The position numbers were made by a program, and so were the translations under genes. A DNA stretch of 32,453 bases from Chloroflexota bacterium (GTDB taxonomy: Bacteria; Chloroflexota; Anaerolineae; Aggregatilineales; Phototrophicaceae). The notes beneath the pieces were generated by a model. That model was not told the origin of the DNA and searched no databases. It was given only the letters and a program-made list of their open reading frames with translations. The stretch spans positions 1 to 32,453 of the forward strand of contig WTGN01000036.1 of NCBI GenBank assembly GCA_011523545.1, written 5' to 3'. Below, one piece after another: positions 15,836-23,714 of the stretch (position 1 is the stretch's first letter; the number at the start of each line of letters is the position of its first letter).

Positions 15836-17047
15836 ATGAAGATCAGGCGTGATTACACGCAGCCCTTCTTCCGCCAGCCCAAGCGCCATCCCATTCGCAA
15901 CCTGTTTATCACCGTCGTCCTTGGTCTGCTGCTCGGCCTGGCCATCGTTTGGCAGCGTGAGACGGTGGTCGGCCTTGTCGCGGGCATCGCCGGGGGCGGC
16001 GCCAGCCCCACGCCACGGCCGGAAGAATTGGCAGCGCGCGCTTCTGAACGCTTGCTCGATGGCGATATCCCGGGCGCGGAGGCGCTTCTGGCGACGGCGG
16101 TGGCTGAACGGCCGCAAGATGTCGCTTTCCTCTATCAACGCGGGCGCGCCCTGATTGAGCTGGGGCGCAGCCAAGAGGCGCTTGCGCTCAGCGACGCCAT
16201 CACCGGCATCGACGCCCGCGACCCGCGCGGCTTCGCGCTGAAAGCGACCGCCTTGACCTGGGGCGGGCAGCCGGCGAGCGCCATCCCGATCGCGCTGGCG
16301 GGCCTGGAGCTGAACCCGCGCTTCATCCCGCTGCACGCGACGCTGGCGCGCGCCTACGTGGACGAACAGCGCTGGGCGGATGGGCTGGAGGCGGGCGAGC
16401 GCGGCTTGTCCATCAGCGGCGATGACGCCGAGCTGAACCGCGCCTATGCCTACGCCCTGCAATCGGTCGGCTCTTATGGCGACTCCATCAGGCATCTGCA
16501 GCGCGCCATTGAGCTGCGCCCGGCCTATTTGCCGACCCATTTTGAGTTGGCCGGCTTGTATCTGGCGCGAGATGAAGACCAGAGCGCCATCGACATCTAC
16601 GATCACATCCTGGCTATCGACCCGCGCAACGCCCGCGCCATGCTGCGGCTCTGCCTGGCATACCGCAAGGTCGGCGAATTCGCGCGCGCGCTCGGCTTCT
16701 GTGAGGACTCGGTGACCAACGACGAGACGGACCCGGAAGCGCAATTCCAACTCGGCCTGCTCTATTACCGCGAGCGCCGTTTTGAGGGTTCGCGCGCCGC
16801 TTTCCAGCAGTGCCTGAATCACGATGACGGGGTTTATGACTTGTCCTGCCGCTATCGCCTGGGGCTGTCGCATTATTACACCGGCGATTGCACGACCGGC
16901 TGGGGGCTGCTGCGGGACTCGCTGGATCTGGCGCGGGCCAGCGGCGATGAGATTACACTCGGCAACATCCTGCAGGGCCTGGACGCGATCGAATCCGACC
17001 CCAAGTGCATCGACGACGCGGTTGAACCGGTGACCATTCAGGATTGA
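15836..17047 (+). CDS. Membrane-anchored TPR protein (second paralogue)
   Basis: It has the same architecture as the previous gene: a basic start with the shared motif (KIRRDYTQPFF against KIKRNYNKPFF), a hydrophobic helix (about residues 23-45, LFITVVLGLLLGLAIVW), then TPR helix pairs to about residue 390, including LPTHFELAGLYLARDEDQSA and NARAMLRLCLAYRKVGEFAR. The last segment (CRYRLGLSHYYTGDCTTGWG) matches the corresponding part of the first protein (YYMRGWSYYVLDQCPKAWD), so the genes arose by duplication. It lacks the proline-rich tail. There are 3 nt between the genes, and ATG 15836 is the natural start. They are probably made together and may form a complex. The function is unknown. 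Confidence 0.85.
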   Translation: MKIRRDYTQPFFRQPKRHPIRNLFITVVLGLLLGLAIVWQRETVVGLVAGIAGGGASPTPRPEELAARASERLLDGDIPGAEALLATAVAERPQDVAFLYQRGRALIELGRSQEALALSDAITGIDARDPRGFALKATALTWGGQPASAIPIALAGLELNPRFIPLHATLARAYVDEQRWADGLEAGERGLSISGDDAELNRAYAYALQSVGSYGDSIRHLQRAIELRPAYLPTHFELAGLYLARDEDQSAIDIYDHILAIDPRNARAMLRLCLAYRKVGEFARALGFCEDSVTNDETDPEAQFQLGLLYYRERRFEGSRAAFQQCLNHDDGVYDLSCRYRLGLSHYYTGDCTTGWGLLRDSLDLARASGDEITLGNILQGLDAIESDPKCIDDAVEPVTIQD

Positions 17048-17063
17048 CCGGATGCGCCGGCTT

Positions 17064-17110
17064 AACCCCATCCCCCAACCCCTTCCCCAGCAAGCTAGGG
17101 AAGGGGAGCC
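17064..17110. repeat. C-rich hairpin repeat (family 1)
   Basis: AACCCCATCCCCCAACCCC leads into a stem CCCCTTCCC / GGGAAGGGG with a CAGCAAGCTA loop, close to the copy at 671. It lies 17 nt after the second TPR gene's stop and so may stabilise or end that transcript. Confidence 0.8.
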
Positions 17111-17133
17111 TACTAAGTGAGAAGGTGAATCGC

Positions 17134-17214
17134 ATGAGCATCCTGGATCTGCCTGGACGGATTCGAAGCGCCACATCCGTTTTCGGCTTGCGCGCGCTGG
17201 GGAGTTTGCTGTAA
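17134..17214 (+). CDS. Possible 26-residue leader or small ORF before the methyltransferase gene
   Basis: ATG at 17134 follows GAAGGTGAATCGC, a fair ribosome-binding site, and the frame gives MSILDLPGRIRSATSVFGLR then ALGSLL and TAA. The stop is 9 nt before the methyltransferase start. It may be a leader peptide, a remnant, or chance. Nothing in its sequence is recognised. Confidence 0.25.
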   Translation: MSILDLPGRIRSATSVFGLRALGSLL

Positions 17215-17223
17215 AAGATAACC

Positions 17224-18141
17224 ATGCGCGCTTTCGATATCGGACTCAAGCTCTACCGCAAGACGCTGAAGCGGATCCGCCCGGCCCACATCGCCATGCA
17301 CCGCTTGATGAACAGCATTGTGCTGCCTGGCCTGGAGCGGGCGGCGGACCTGCGCACCATCGCCGACGACCCCTTCTGGTTCCGCCTGGAGCTCTTGACC
17401 GGGCAGCACGAAAACGAGACGCGGCGGCTGCTGGAGCGGCTGGCGGGGCCGGGCATGACGGCGCTCGATGTCGGCGCGCACATCGGCTATCACAGTCGGT
17501 TGCTCGCCCGCCGGGTTGGCGCGGCGGGGCATGTCATCGCGCTGGAGCCGCACCCGGGCACTTATCAGGCGCTTCGGCAGAACACGCGCGGCCTGCCCAA
17601 TGTGACGGCGCTGCAAGTGGCGGCGGCGCAAGCGGGGGGCCGGGCCGCCCTGCATGACTATCTGATGATGTCGGCCAGCGGCTCGCTGCATTATGACGAG
17701 AAACTGGCGCAGCAGCAGCGGGCGCGCATGGGCGCTGATGACCTGGCGCCGCGGGGCGGGCGCGACTTCGAGCCGCAGCGATATCAGGTGCAAACGGTGG
17801 CGATTGACGATTGCCTGGCCGAGCTGGGCGTCGGGCGCGTCGACCTGGTGAAGATGGACATTGAAGGGGCGGAGCTTGCGGCCCTGCGCGGAATGCGGCG
17901 CACGATTGCCGATTCGCCCGCGCTGGCGCTGGTGATGGAGTACAACCCGAGCGCGCTGCAGGCCTTCGGGCATGAGCCGGCGGAGGCGCTGGCGGAGGCG
18001 CTGGGCATGGGTTTTGGGCGGGTCGAGGCGATCGAGGCGGATGGCTCGCTGCGGGATTGGGGCGATAGGGCGCTGGTGGAGCGGGAGACGGCGCGTTTGC
18101 TGCGCGGCATGGGCGTGGTGAATTTGCTGTTGCGGAAGTAG
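17224..18141 (+). CDS. FkbM family SAM-dependent methyltransferase
   Basis: A Rossmann-type methyltransferase that methylates small-molecule, glycan or peptide substrates. Motif I is TALDVGAHIGYHSRLLARRV (about residues 79-98), motif II is IALEPHPGTYQALRQNT, and the late FkbM signature is VDLVKMDIEGAELAALRGM (about 202-220), followed by LALVMEYNP. Length 305 is a little above the family average because of a long N-terminal helix region (about 75 residues). It follows the TPR pair on the same strand after a hairpin and may or may not be in their operon. No glycosyltransferases are near, so the substrate cannot be guessed. The ATG at 17224 has a poor ribosome-binding site, which fits coupling to the small ORF before it. 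Confidence 0.88.
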   Translation: MRAFDIGLKLYRKTLKRIRPAHIAMHRLMNSIVLPGLERAADLRTIADDPFWFRLELLTGQHENETRRLLERLAGPGMTALDVGAHIGYHSRLLARRVGAAGHVIALEPHPGTYQALRQNTRGLPNVTALQVAAAQAGGRAALHDYLMMSASGSLHYDEKLAQQQRARMGADDLAPRGGRDFEPQRYQVQTVAIDDCLAELGVGRVDLVKMDIEGAELAALRGMRRTIADSPALALVMEYNPSALQAFGHEPAEALAEALGMGFGRVEAIEADGSLRDWGDRALVERETARLLRGMGVVNLLLRK

Positions 18142-18181
18142 GGTTGAACTACAGAGGGCGCTGAGGGCGCAGAGAGAAAGC

Positions 18182-21100
18182 ATGAGCGAAGTTCGCGATT
18201 ATCTCAACGAGATTCGAAACAAGTACAGAACGGGTGTCGCTGGCGAACACGCCTATCGTCCAGCTTTGGAAAAGTTGCTGGAATCGCCAGGCACCGGACT
18301 AAACGCCGTCAATGACCCAGCGCGCACAGAAATCGGCATGCCTGATTATGTCGTCTTGCGTAAACAGGGCAATGTCCCCATCGGCATCGTCGAGGCGAAA
18401 GACATCGGCAACCGTTTGAACCGTACCGAAAAGAGCGAACAAATCAAGCGCTACATGGCGCAGGGCAATCTGATTCTGACGGACTACCTCGAATTTCGCT
18501 GGTATGTGGACGGCGAGAAGATCGACACCGTCCGCATAGCCAACGTGAAGAACGGCAAGATAACGCGCGTCTCTACCGCCTACGCCGACTTGACCGATAT
18601 GCTGCGTCGATTCGTCCAGCAGACGACCCGATCGGTCAACAGCGCCCAAGAATTAGCCGAACGGCTAGCTCGCAGCGCCCAATTCATCGCGCACTTTATC
18701 GAAAAAGATCTCAAGAGCGATAAGCCCAGCGCGAACCTTCAAAATCAGATGGCCGCATTCGAGAAAACGCTATTGCCCGGTCTCGATATTCCCCGTTTCG
18801 CCGATATGTACGCCCAAACTCTTGCCTACGGGCTGTTTGCGTCACGCGTGTATTTTCCCGGCGATCCCGCCACATTCAGCTTGCGCGGCGCCGCTGAAGA
18901 CATACCCCAAACCAATCCCTTCCTGCGCGACCTTTTCTATCACAGCCGCTTCGACATCGGCAAACGACTGACATGGATGGCGGAGAGCCTGGTCGAGATT
19001 CTGCGCCACACGGACATGGAGGGGATACTCGCTCACTTCGGCCAACGAACCCAGCAGACCGACCCGGTCGTTCACTTCTACGAGACTTTTCTCAGCGCCT
19101 ACAATCCCAGCCTGCGCGAGACGCGTGGCGTCTATTACACGCCCGAGCCGGTGGTGAAATACATCGTGCGCAGCGTCGACCACATCCTCAAAACGCGCTT
19201 CCATCGCCCGCGCGGACTGGCAGACGAAAATGCGCTCGTTCTCGACCCGGCCGCTGGAACAGGCACATTCTTGTATTTCGTCATCGAGCAGATAAAAGAG
19301 GCTTTCGCCGGTCAGCAGGGCTTGTGGAAAAGCTACGTTGAGAAGCACCTGCTGCCACGCATCTTCGGTTTTGAGCTGCTGATGGCGCCCTACACGGTGG
19401 CTCACATGAACCTGAGCTTGCAGCTCAAGGACGCCGGCTACGACTTCAAAGAAGGCGAACGGCTGGGCATCTACTTGACCAACTCGCTGGAAGAAGCGGT
19501 CGAAGCGCCGCCCCTCCCATTCGCCAATTTCATCGCCGAAGAAGCCAACACCGCCGCCGAAATCAAGCGCGACAAGCCGATTATGGTCGTGCTGGGCAAT
19601 CCGCCTTACAGCGGTCACAGCGCCAACAAAGGCGAATGGATCGGCAAGCTCGTGCGCGACTACTATTTCGTCGATGGCGAACCTTTGGGCGAGCGCAATC
19701 CGAAGTATCTACAAGATGATTATGTCAAGTTCATACGGTTCGCTCAGTGGCGAATCGAGAAATCTGGCGAAGGAGTAATCGGCTTTATCACTAACAACAG
19801 CTATTTGGATGCGCCAACATTTCGAGGGATGCGGCAAAGTTTGATGAGTGTGTTCAACGCAATTTACATTCTCAACTTGCACGGAAGCGTAAAGCGCAAG
19901 ATCAGTCGCGACGGCATGAATGATGAAAACGTCTTTCAAATCCAACAAGGGGTGTCAATAGTCATTCTTATCAAAGATCAATCTCAAGTCGATTCTGCAT
20001 CAATACATTATCATGAGCTCATAGGGAGTCGCGCCGTCAAGTACAAGTCCTTGGATTGTGCTGACATTTCGGAGTGGGCAGTCATCGAGCCTTCCAAGCC
20101 ATACTATCTCTTCGTACCTCAAGACACCACCAAAGTCGCCGAATACCAAAGCGGCTGGCGGTTGAACGAAATGGCGCCAGTAAATGTAAACGGATTCAAA
20201 ACCCATCGCGACAAATTTGCTGTAGCATTTGACCTAGCAACGATTCTACAGCGAGCAGAACAAATGCGGACAGCCAGCAATACAGTTTCCCTGTTCCGGG
20301 AGGTCAATTTGCTAAAAGATACACGCGACTGGAATCTGGAACGTGCTGTTCAACAGATAGCTGAAGACAACAGTTGGAAGGAAAAGGTAACGAAGTGTGC
20401 TTATCGTCTGTTTGACAACCGATTCTGTTATTTGAGCACTGTAATGATGGATCTTCCGCGCAGAGAATTGGTCGAGAACGTATTACACAAGGACAATCTG
20501 TGCCTACTAGTCCCCCGCCAACAGGGGCAAGCTGGATTTCGCCATGTATGGATTACCAAGTTGCCTGCAAACGACTGCGTTATTTCGAACAAGAGCCGCG
20601 AGGTAAATCAGGTTTTCCCACTGTACCTCTATCCTACTAAACAGAAAGAACTGACCGACCCCAGCGAATTCCCCCTAAGCCACAAGGGCCGCCGACCCAA
20701 CCTCTCCAAAGCTTTCGTCAGCGAGATGGAAGCCAAGCTCGGTCTGACATTCCAAACCGAAGGCAGCGCGTTTCTAACCCCACCCCCTGCCCCTCCCCAA
20801 GGCATTGGAGAGGGGAGCGCCGCCGACAAGAGCCGAAATCCGCCAGAGCAGCAGTCATCCCCCCATTGCGATGGGGGGACCGAGGGGGGTCGAAACGGGG
20901 GCGCCGAGGGCGGTGGTTGGTTCGGCCCCGAAGATCTCTTCTATTTCGCCTACGCCATCTTCCACAGCCCGACCTACCGCGAACGCTATGCCGAGTTCCT
21001 CAAGATCGACTTCCCGCGCCTGCCGCTGACATCAGACGTCGAGCTCTTCGCCGCGCTGGTGAAACTGGGCGCGGAATTGGTCGGCCTGCACCTGATGAAA

Positions 21101-21421
21101 TCGCCCGGGCTGTCAAACTTCATATCCAGTTTCGACATCGAGGGCGACAATGAAGTGGCGCGCGGACATCCGAAGTACGTCGAAGCCAAGCAGCGCGTCT
21201 ACATAAACAAGACGCAATACTTCGGCGGCGTCGCTCCCGAGATCTGGGACTTTCACATCGGCGGTTATCGCGTGGCGGAGAAATGGCTCAAGGACCGGCG
21301 CGGCCGCAAGCTATCTTATGAAGACCTGACGCATTATCAGAAAATCATCGTCGCCCTGTACGAAACCAGGGGCATCATGTCAGAAATCGACAACGTGATC
21401 CCCGGCTTTCCGATTGAATAA
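18182..21421 (+). CDS. Type ISP/IIG-like restriction-modification protein (nuclease + N6-adenine methyltransferase + specificity domain)
   Basis: A single polypeptide combining three parts. (1) An N-terminal PD-(D/E)xK nuclease: Pro54-Asp55, then Glu71-Ala-Lys73 in IGIVEAKD. (2) An amino-methyltransferase: DPAAGTGT starting at residue 355 (SAM site) and NPPY at 473-476 (catalytic, N6-adenine type), with VYYTPEPVVKYIVRSVD in front as usual. (3) A C-terminal specificity region ending in the type ISP-like segment YFGGVAPEIWDFHIGGY then KDRRGRKLSYEDLTHYQKI. Unlike LlaGI-type ISP enzymes (about 1,570 residues) it has no helicase between nuclease and methylase. Residues about 865-910 are low-complexity sequence translated from two DNA repeats. 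Roughly 19840-20650, the target-recognition part, is visibly AT-richer than its surroundings, as for a horizontally exchanged domain. ATG 18182 starts MSEVRDYLNEIRN. Confidence 0.9.
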   Translation: MSEVRDYLNEIRNKYRTGVAGEHAYRPALEKLLESPGTGLNAVNDPARTEIGMPDYVVLRKQGNVPIGIVEAKDIGNRLNRTEKSEQIKRYMAQGNLILTDYLEFRWYVDGEKIDTVRIANVKNGKITRVSTAYADLTDMLRRFVQQTTRSVNSAQELAERLARSAQFIAHFIEKDLKSDKPSANLQNQMAAFEKTLLPGLDIPRFADMYAQTLAYGLFASRVYFPGDPATFSLRGAAEDIPQTNPFLRDLFYHSRFDIGKRLTWMAESLVEILRHTDMEGILAHFGQRTQQTDPVVHFYETFLSAYNPSLRETRGVYYTPEPVVKYIVRSVDHILKTRFHRPRGLADENALVLDPAAGTGTFLYFVIEQIKEAFAGQQGLWKSYVEKHLLPRIFGFELLMAPYTVAHMNLSLQLKDAGYDFKEGERLGIYLTNSLEEAVEAPPLPFANFIAEEANTAAEIKRDKPIMVVLGNPPYSGHSANKGEWIGKLVRDYYFVDGEPLGERNPKYLQDDYVKFIRFAQWRIEKSGEGVIGFITNNSYLDAPTFRGMRQSLMSVFNAIYILNLHGSVKRKISRDGMNDENVFQIQQGVSIVILIKDQSQVDSASIHYHELIGSRAVKYKSLDCADISEWAVIEPSKPYYLFVPQDTTKVAEYQSGWRLNEMAPVNVNGFKTHRDKFAVAFDLATILQRAEQMRTASNTVSLFREVNLLKDTRDWNLERAVQQIAEDNSWKEKVTKCAYRLFDNRFCYLSTVMMDLPRRELVENVLHKDNLCLLVPRQQGQAGFRHVWITKLPANDCVISNKSREVNQVFPLYLYPTKQKELTDPSEFPLSHKGRRPNLSKAFVSEMEAKLGLTFQTEGSAFLTPPPAPPQGIGEGSAADKSRNPPEQQSSPHCDGGTEGGRNGGAEGGGWFGPEDLFYFAYAIFHSPTYRERYAEFLKIDFPRLPLTSDVELFAALVKLGAELVGLHLMKSPGLSNFISSFDIEGDNEVARGHPKYVEAKQRVYINKTQYFGGVAPEIWDFHIGGYRVAEKWLKDRRGRKLSYEDLTHYQKIIVALYETRGIMSEIDNVIPGFPIE
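20776..20821. repeat. C-rich hairpin repeat (family 1-like) inside the restriction-modification reading frame
   Basis: AACCCCACCCCCTGCCCC, then a stem CCCCTCCCCAA / TTGGAGAGGGG (about 20790-20815) with a GGCA loop, followed by AGCGCC. The arrangement matches the intergenic family 1 copies, but here it is translated in frame (residues about 865-880, LTPPPAPPQGIGEGS). Confidence 0.75.
20856..20892. repeat. Second hairpin repeat inside the restriction-modification reading frame
   Basis: CCCCCCAT / ATGGGGGG form a perfect 8-bp stem around TGCG (20859-20878), followed by ACCGAGGGGGGTCGAAACGG. It is not the same element as the one at 20776. It is also translated in frame, giving a Gly-rich stretch (CDGGTEGGRNGGAEGGG). 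Confidence 0.75.
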
Positions 21422-21456
21422 ATCCTCTGCGCCTCTGTGCCTTTGTGGCGAATTGC

Positions 21457-21481
21457 GGGCGACCCAGCGGCTCGCCCCTAC
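21457..21481. repeat. GGGCGA-type short palindromic repeat (family 2)
   Basis: GGGCGACCCAGCGGCTCGCC then CCTAC. It lies between the restriction-modification gene and the convergent DUF3604 gene. Confidence 0.65.
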
Positions 21482-21503
21482 AGGCTCCTTTGGAAGTGCC
21501 ACA

Positions 21504-23714
21504 CTAATGCGTCACATACCAGGGGCTGGACCAGGCTTTGGCGCCGTCGCGCTGCAGCACGCGAATCCAGTAGGCATGCTCGCCGGACGGGCTGCTGTCG
21601 GGCCGGTAGCGGGCGCTGAAATGCCGCGTTTTCAGGCCGAGGGGGCGGCGCTCGATCGCTAGCTCCAGGTCAAGCCCGCCGGCCTTGATGCGCTTGCCTT
21701 CCGCCGCCAAGTCAGCCCAGTTGACTGCCGTTGAGACCAGGGCCGTATCGACTGCCAGCCTGGTTTCGGCGCCCGCCTCCAGCGTCAGGTGAATGCCATC
21801 GCTGTCGCCGGTGGTGATGGAGCGCCAGCTCACGCGCTTGGCGTCCCAAGCCTGGATGCCCTCGGCGGGCGAATCGAAGGCATAACCCTCAACAGCGAGG
21901 ATCCGGCCGCGGTCAACTGTGAGCGCGCCGTCCCAGCGGGCCATGCGCGCCCGGCCGCGAACGCGCGCGCCTTTCCAACTGACTCTGAGTTGATTCGGGC
22001 TGCGCTGCTGGATCGGGGGCCAGCGATGCAGCAGTTCGTTCCCGCGCCAGAGTTCGATTTGTTCCAGCTCGTCCGTGCCGACAATCTCGAGGTCGAATGT
22101 CGGTGCATTGTCCAGGCTAAATCGCGCGCCGATTGGCTGGCCGTCACAGCTTGCCCGCAGGATGATGCGCTGGCCGCTGGTGGCATAGCAGCGGCGCGCT
22201 TTCAGGGCTGCGCCGATAGCGCTGCGGGTGAGCTCGCTCGCCAGAATGCAAGTGAGCCCGCCGTAAACGCCGAAACTGCTGGCGCCGGGGTAGCTGCTGC
22301 CGGGCCTGCCTTTGTGTCCGTCGCTGCCGGCTGTGACCCCGACATGGTATCCGCGCGTGATGGCCTCGCGCAGCATCCACTCGAATTCGCCCCAGGAAGA
22401 GTAAATTTCGACCAGCGGCTCCAGCGGCGGACTGTGATGGGCCAGGTCGCTGGGGCGGCCGCCCACGTGGGGGATGATAAAGACATCGCCCCGCCCGGCC
22501 AGCGCGGCGTGCAATTCAGTGACGGGATAGCGATCCGTCGCCAAGTCGGAGAGGTCGCAGATCTGGGCGTGGCTGGACCGCAAGAGCTCGGCTTGCTGGC
22601 CGAGAAAATAGACGTTGCGGTCGCCACCGCCGGCCGTGTTGCCGGACCATTCATAGCCGACGAAGGCGACAAAGCGCCCGGGCTCGTTCGCGTCATTGGC
22701 GGCGGCTTTGATCTCGTGCCAGATCGGCGCGGTAATCTGGAAATCGTTGGCTTGATGGCCGGAGACATCCAGCGCGCTGACATCACGGGCAAAGGCGAAG
22801 TAATCACGCACGCTGTTGGCGCCGACGGTCTCGCCGCTCTGGCCGTGCAGGTCGGCCCAGAATGGACGATGGAGGCCGGGCGCCGGGAGCGCTTTCAAGG
22901 GATTGCTCTCGCCGGCGAGCGCGCCGTCCCGTGAGCGGGCCTGTATCGTGAAGATGCCGGGCCGCTTGGCAGTGATGTTTTCAAGGCGACGGATGCCCCG
23001 GTCAGCCGGTTGGAATGCGCAGCGGGCGGGCAGGTTGTCAAAGGCGCCGCCGCCCTCCAGCGCGAGCGTGCCGGCATAGCTGGCGGCGGGGTTGCCCCAA
23101 GCGTCTTCAGCTTTGACCAGGAGCGCGAATGGCCGGCCGATTTCAGTTTCGCTGGGCAGGATCGCGAGCAGCCGCGTCGCCTCGCCGGCGATGATCTCGG
23201 TAACGGGTGAGCTGGGCAGCGTCACATATTGCCCGCTGCCTTGCGCGTCGATCAGGGTTCGGAAGCGGAAGGCGTGCTCCTGGAAAGTCTGGGCGCGCGT
23301 CCCGGGCGACCCGCCGCTCTTGTCCCCATAAGTTATGGTAATCGTCTCGCCGGGCAGCAGCGGGCCATCGACAATGTCGACGGCGAGGCCGGCACGCCAG
23401 GGGCGGATGTAGCCCTTGGCATCAAAGCGGGGGGCGACCTTGCAGGAGCGGCTGTCCGTTTTCGCGCTCACATAATTGGCGCCCGCGGGGTCGGACGTCT
23501 GCGGCTTTCCCCAATCGCTGGCGAAGCGGGGGGCGACCAGCAGCGTGCCGCCCTCATCAATGCCGAAGGCGCCGGCGCTGTAAATGAGCTGCCAGCTGCC
23601 CCAACTGCCGGCGACAATGGGGCCGGCGGGCCTGAGCGCCATAGTCCCGTAGAGCGTTTCAATTTGCTCCGCGCCCATTTCGCGCATGGGCGTCAATTCA
23701 ATGCGGCTTGTCAT
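21504..23714 (-). CDS. DUF3604 (PHP-like) domain protein
   Basis: The N-terminal ~280 residues look beta-rich (sugar- or Ig-like, with a segment GEATRLLAILPSETEIGRPF). From about 284 comes the DUF3604 core: FWADLHGQSG (DLH at 288-290), FVAFVGYEWSGN, DVFIIPHVGGR, then GVTAGSDGHKGRPGSSYPG. The Asp/His clusters are those of PHP-like metal-dependent hydrolases, so a metal-dependent phosphoesterase or other hydrolase activity is possible, but none is established for the family as far as I know. No signal peptide is visible. The start (ATG, MTSRIELTPM) overlaps the M81 gene by 17 nt, placing it last in the peptide operon. Length 736 suits a family with variable N-terminal additions. Confidence 0.85.
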   Translation of the reverse strand: MTSRIELTPMREMGAEQIETLYGTMALRPAGPIVAGSWGSWQLIYSAGAFGIDEGGTLLVAPRFASDWGKPQTSDPAGANYVSAKTDSRSCKVAPRFDAKGYIRPWRAGLAVDIVDGPLLPGETITITYGDKSGGSPGTRAQTFQEHAFRFRTLIDAQGSGQYVTLPSSPVTEIIAGEATRLLAILPSETEIGRPFALLVKAEDAWGNPAASYAGTLALEGGGAFDNLPARCAFQPADRGIRRLENITAKRPGIFTIQARSRDGALAGESNPLKALPAPGLHRPFWADLHGQSGETVGANSVRDYFAFARDVSALDVSGHQANDFQITAPIWHEIKAAANDANEPGRFVAFVGYEWSGNTAGGGDRNVYFLGQQAELLRSSHAQICDLSDLATDRYPVTELHAALAGRGDVFIIPHVGGRPSDLAHHSPPLEPLVEIYSSWGEFEWMLREAITRGYHVGVTAGSDGHKGRPGSSYPGASSFGVYGGLTCILASELTRSAIGAALKARRCYATSGQRIILRASCDGQPIGARFSLDNAPTFDLEIVGTDELEQIELWRGNELLHRWPPIQQRSPNQLRVSWKGARVRGRARMARWDGALTVDRGRILAVEGYAFDSPAEGIQAWDAKRVSWRSITTGDSDGIHLTLEAGAETRLAVDTALVSTAVNWADLAAEGKRIKAGGLDLELAIERRPLGLKTRHFSARYRPDSSPSGEHAYWIRVLQRDGAKAWSSPWYVTH

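Noticed and set aside
15293..17176. A 627-codon open frame on the minus strand opposite the TPR genes
   Set aside because: It is the mirror of the TPR coding frames in high-GC DNA; its translation is rich in Arg, Gln and Ala without domain motifs, and the plus-strand TPR reading is clear.
9785..21421. A defence island formed by the Fic protein and the restriction-modification protein
   Set aside because: They are about 7 kb apart and separated by a metal pump, a NUDIX gene, TPR genes and a methyltransferase; no further defence genes or mobile elements are seen.
21789..22934. A 381-codon plus-strand frame opposite DUF3604
   Set aside because: Shadow of the DUF3604 gene; Ala/Gly-rich without domains.
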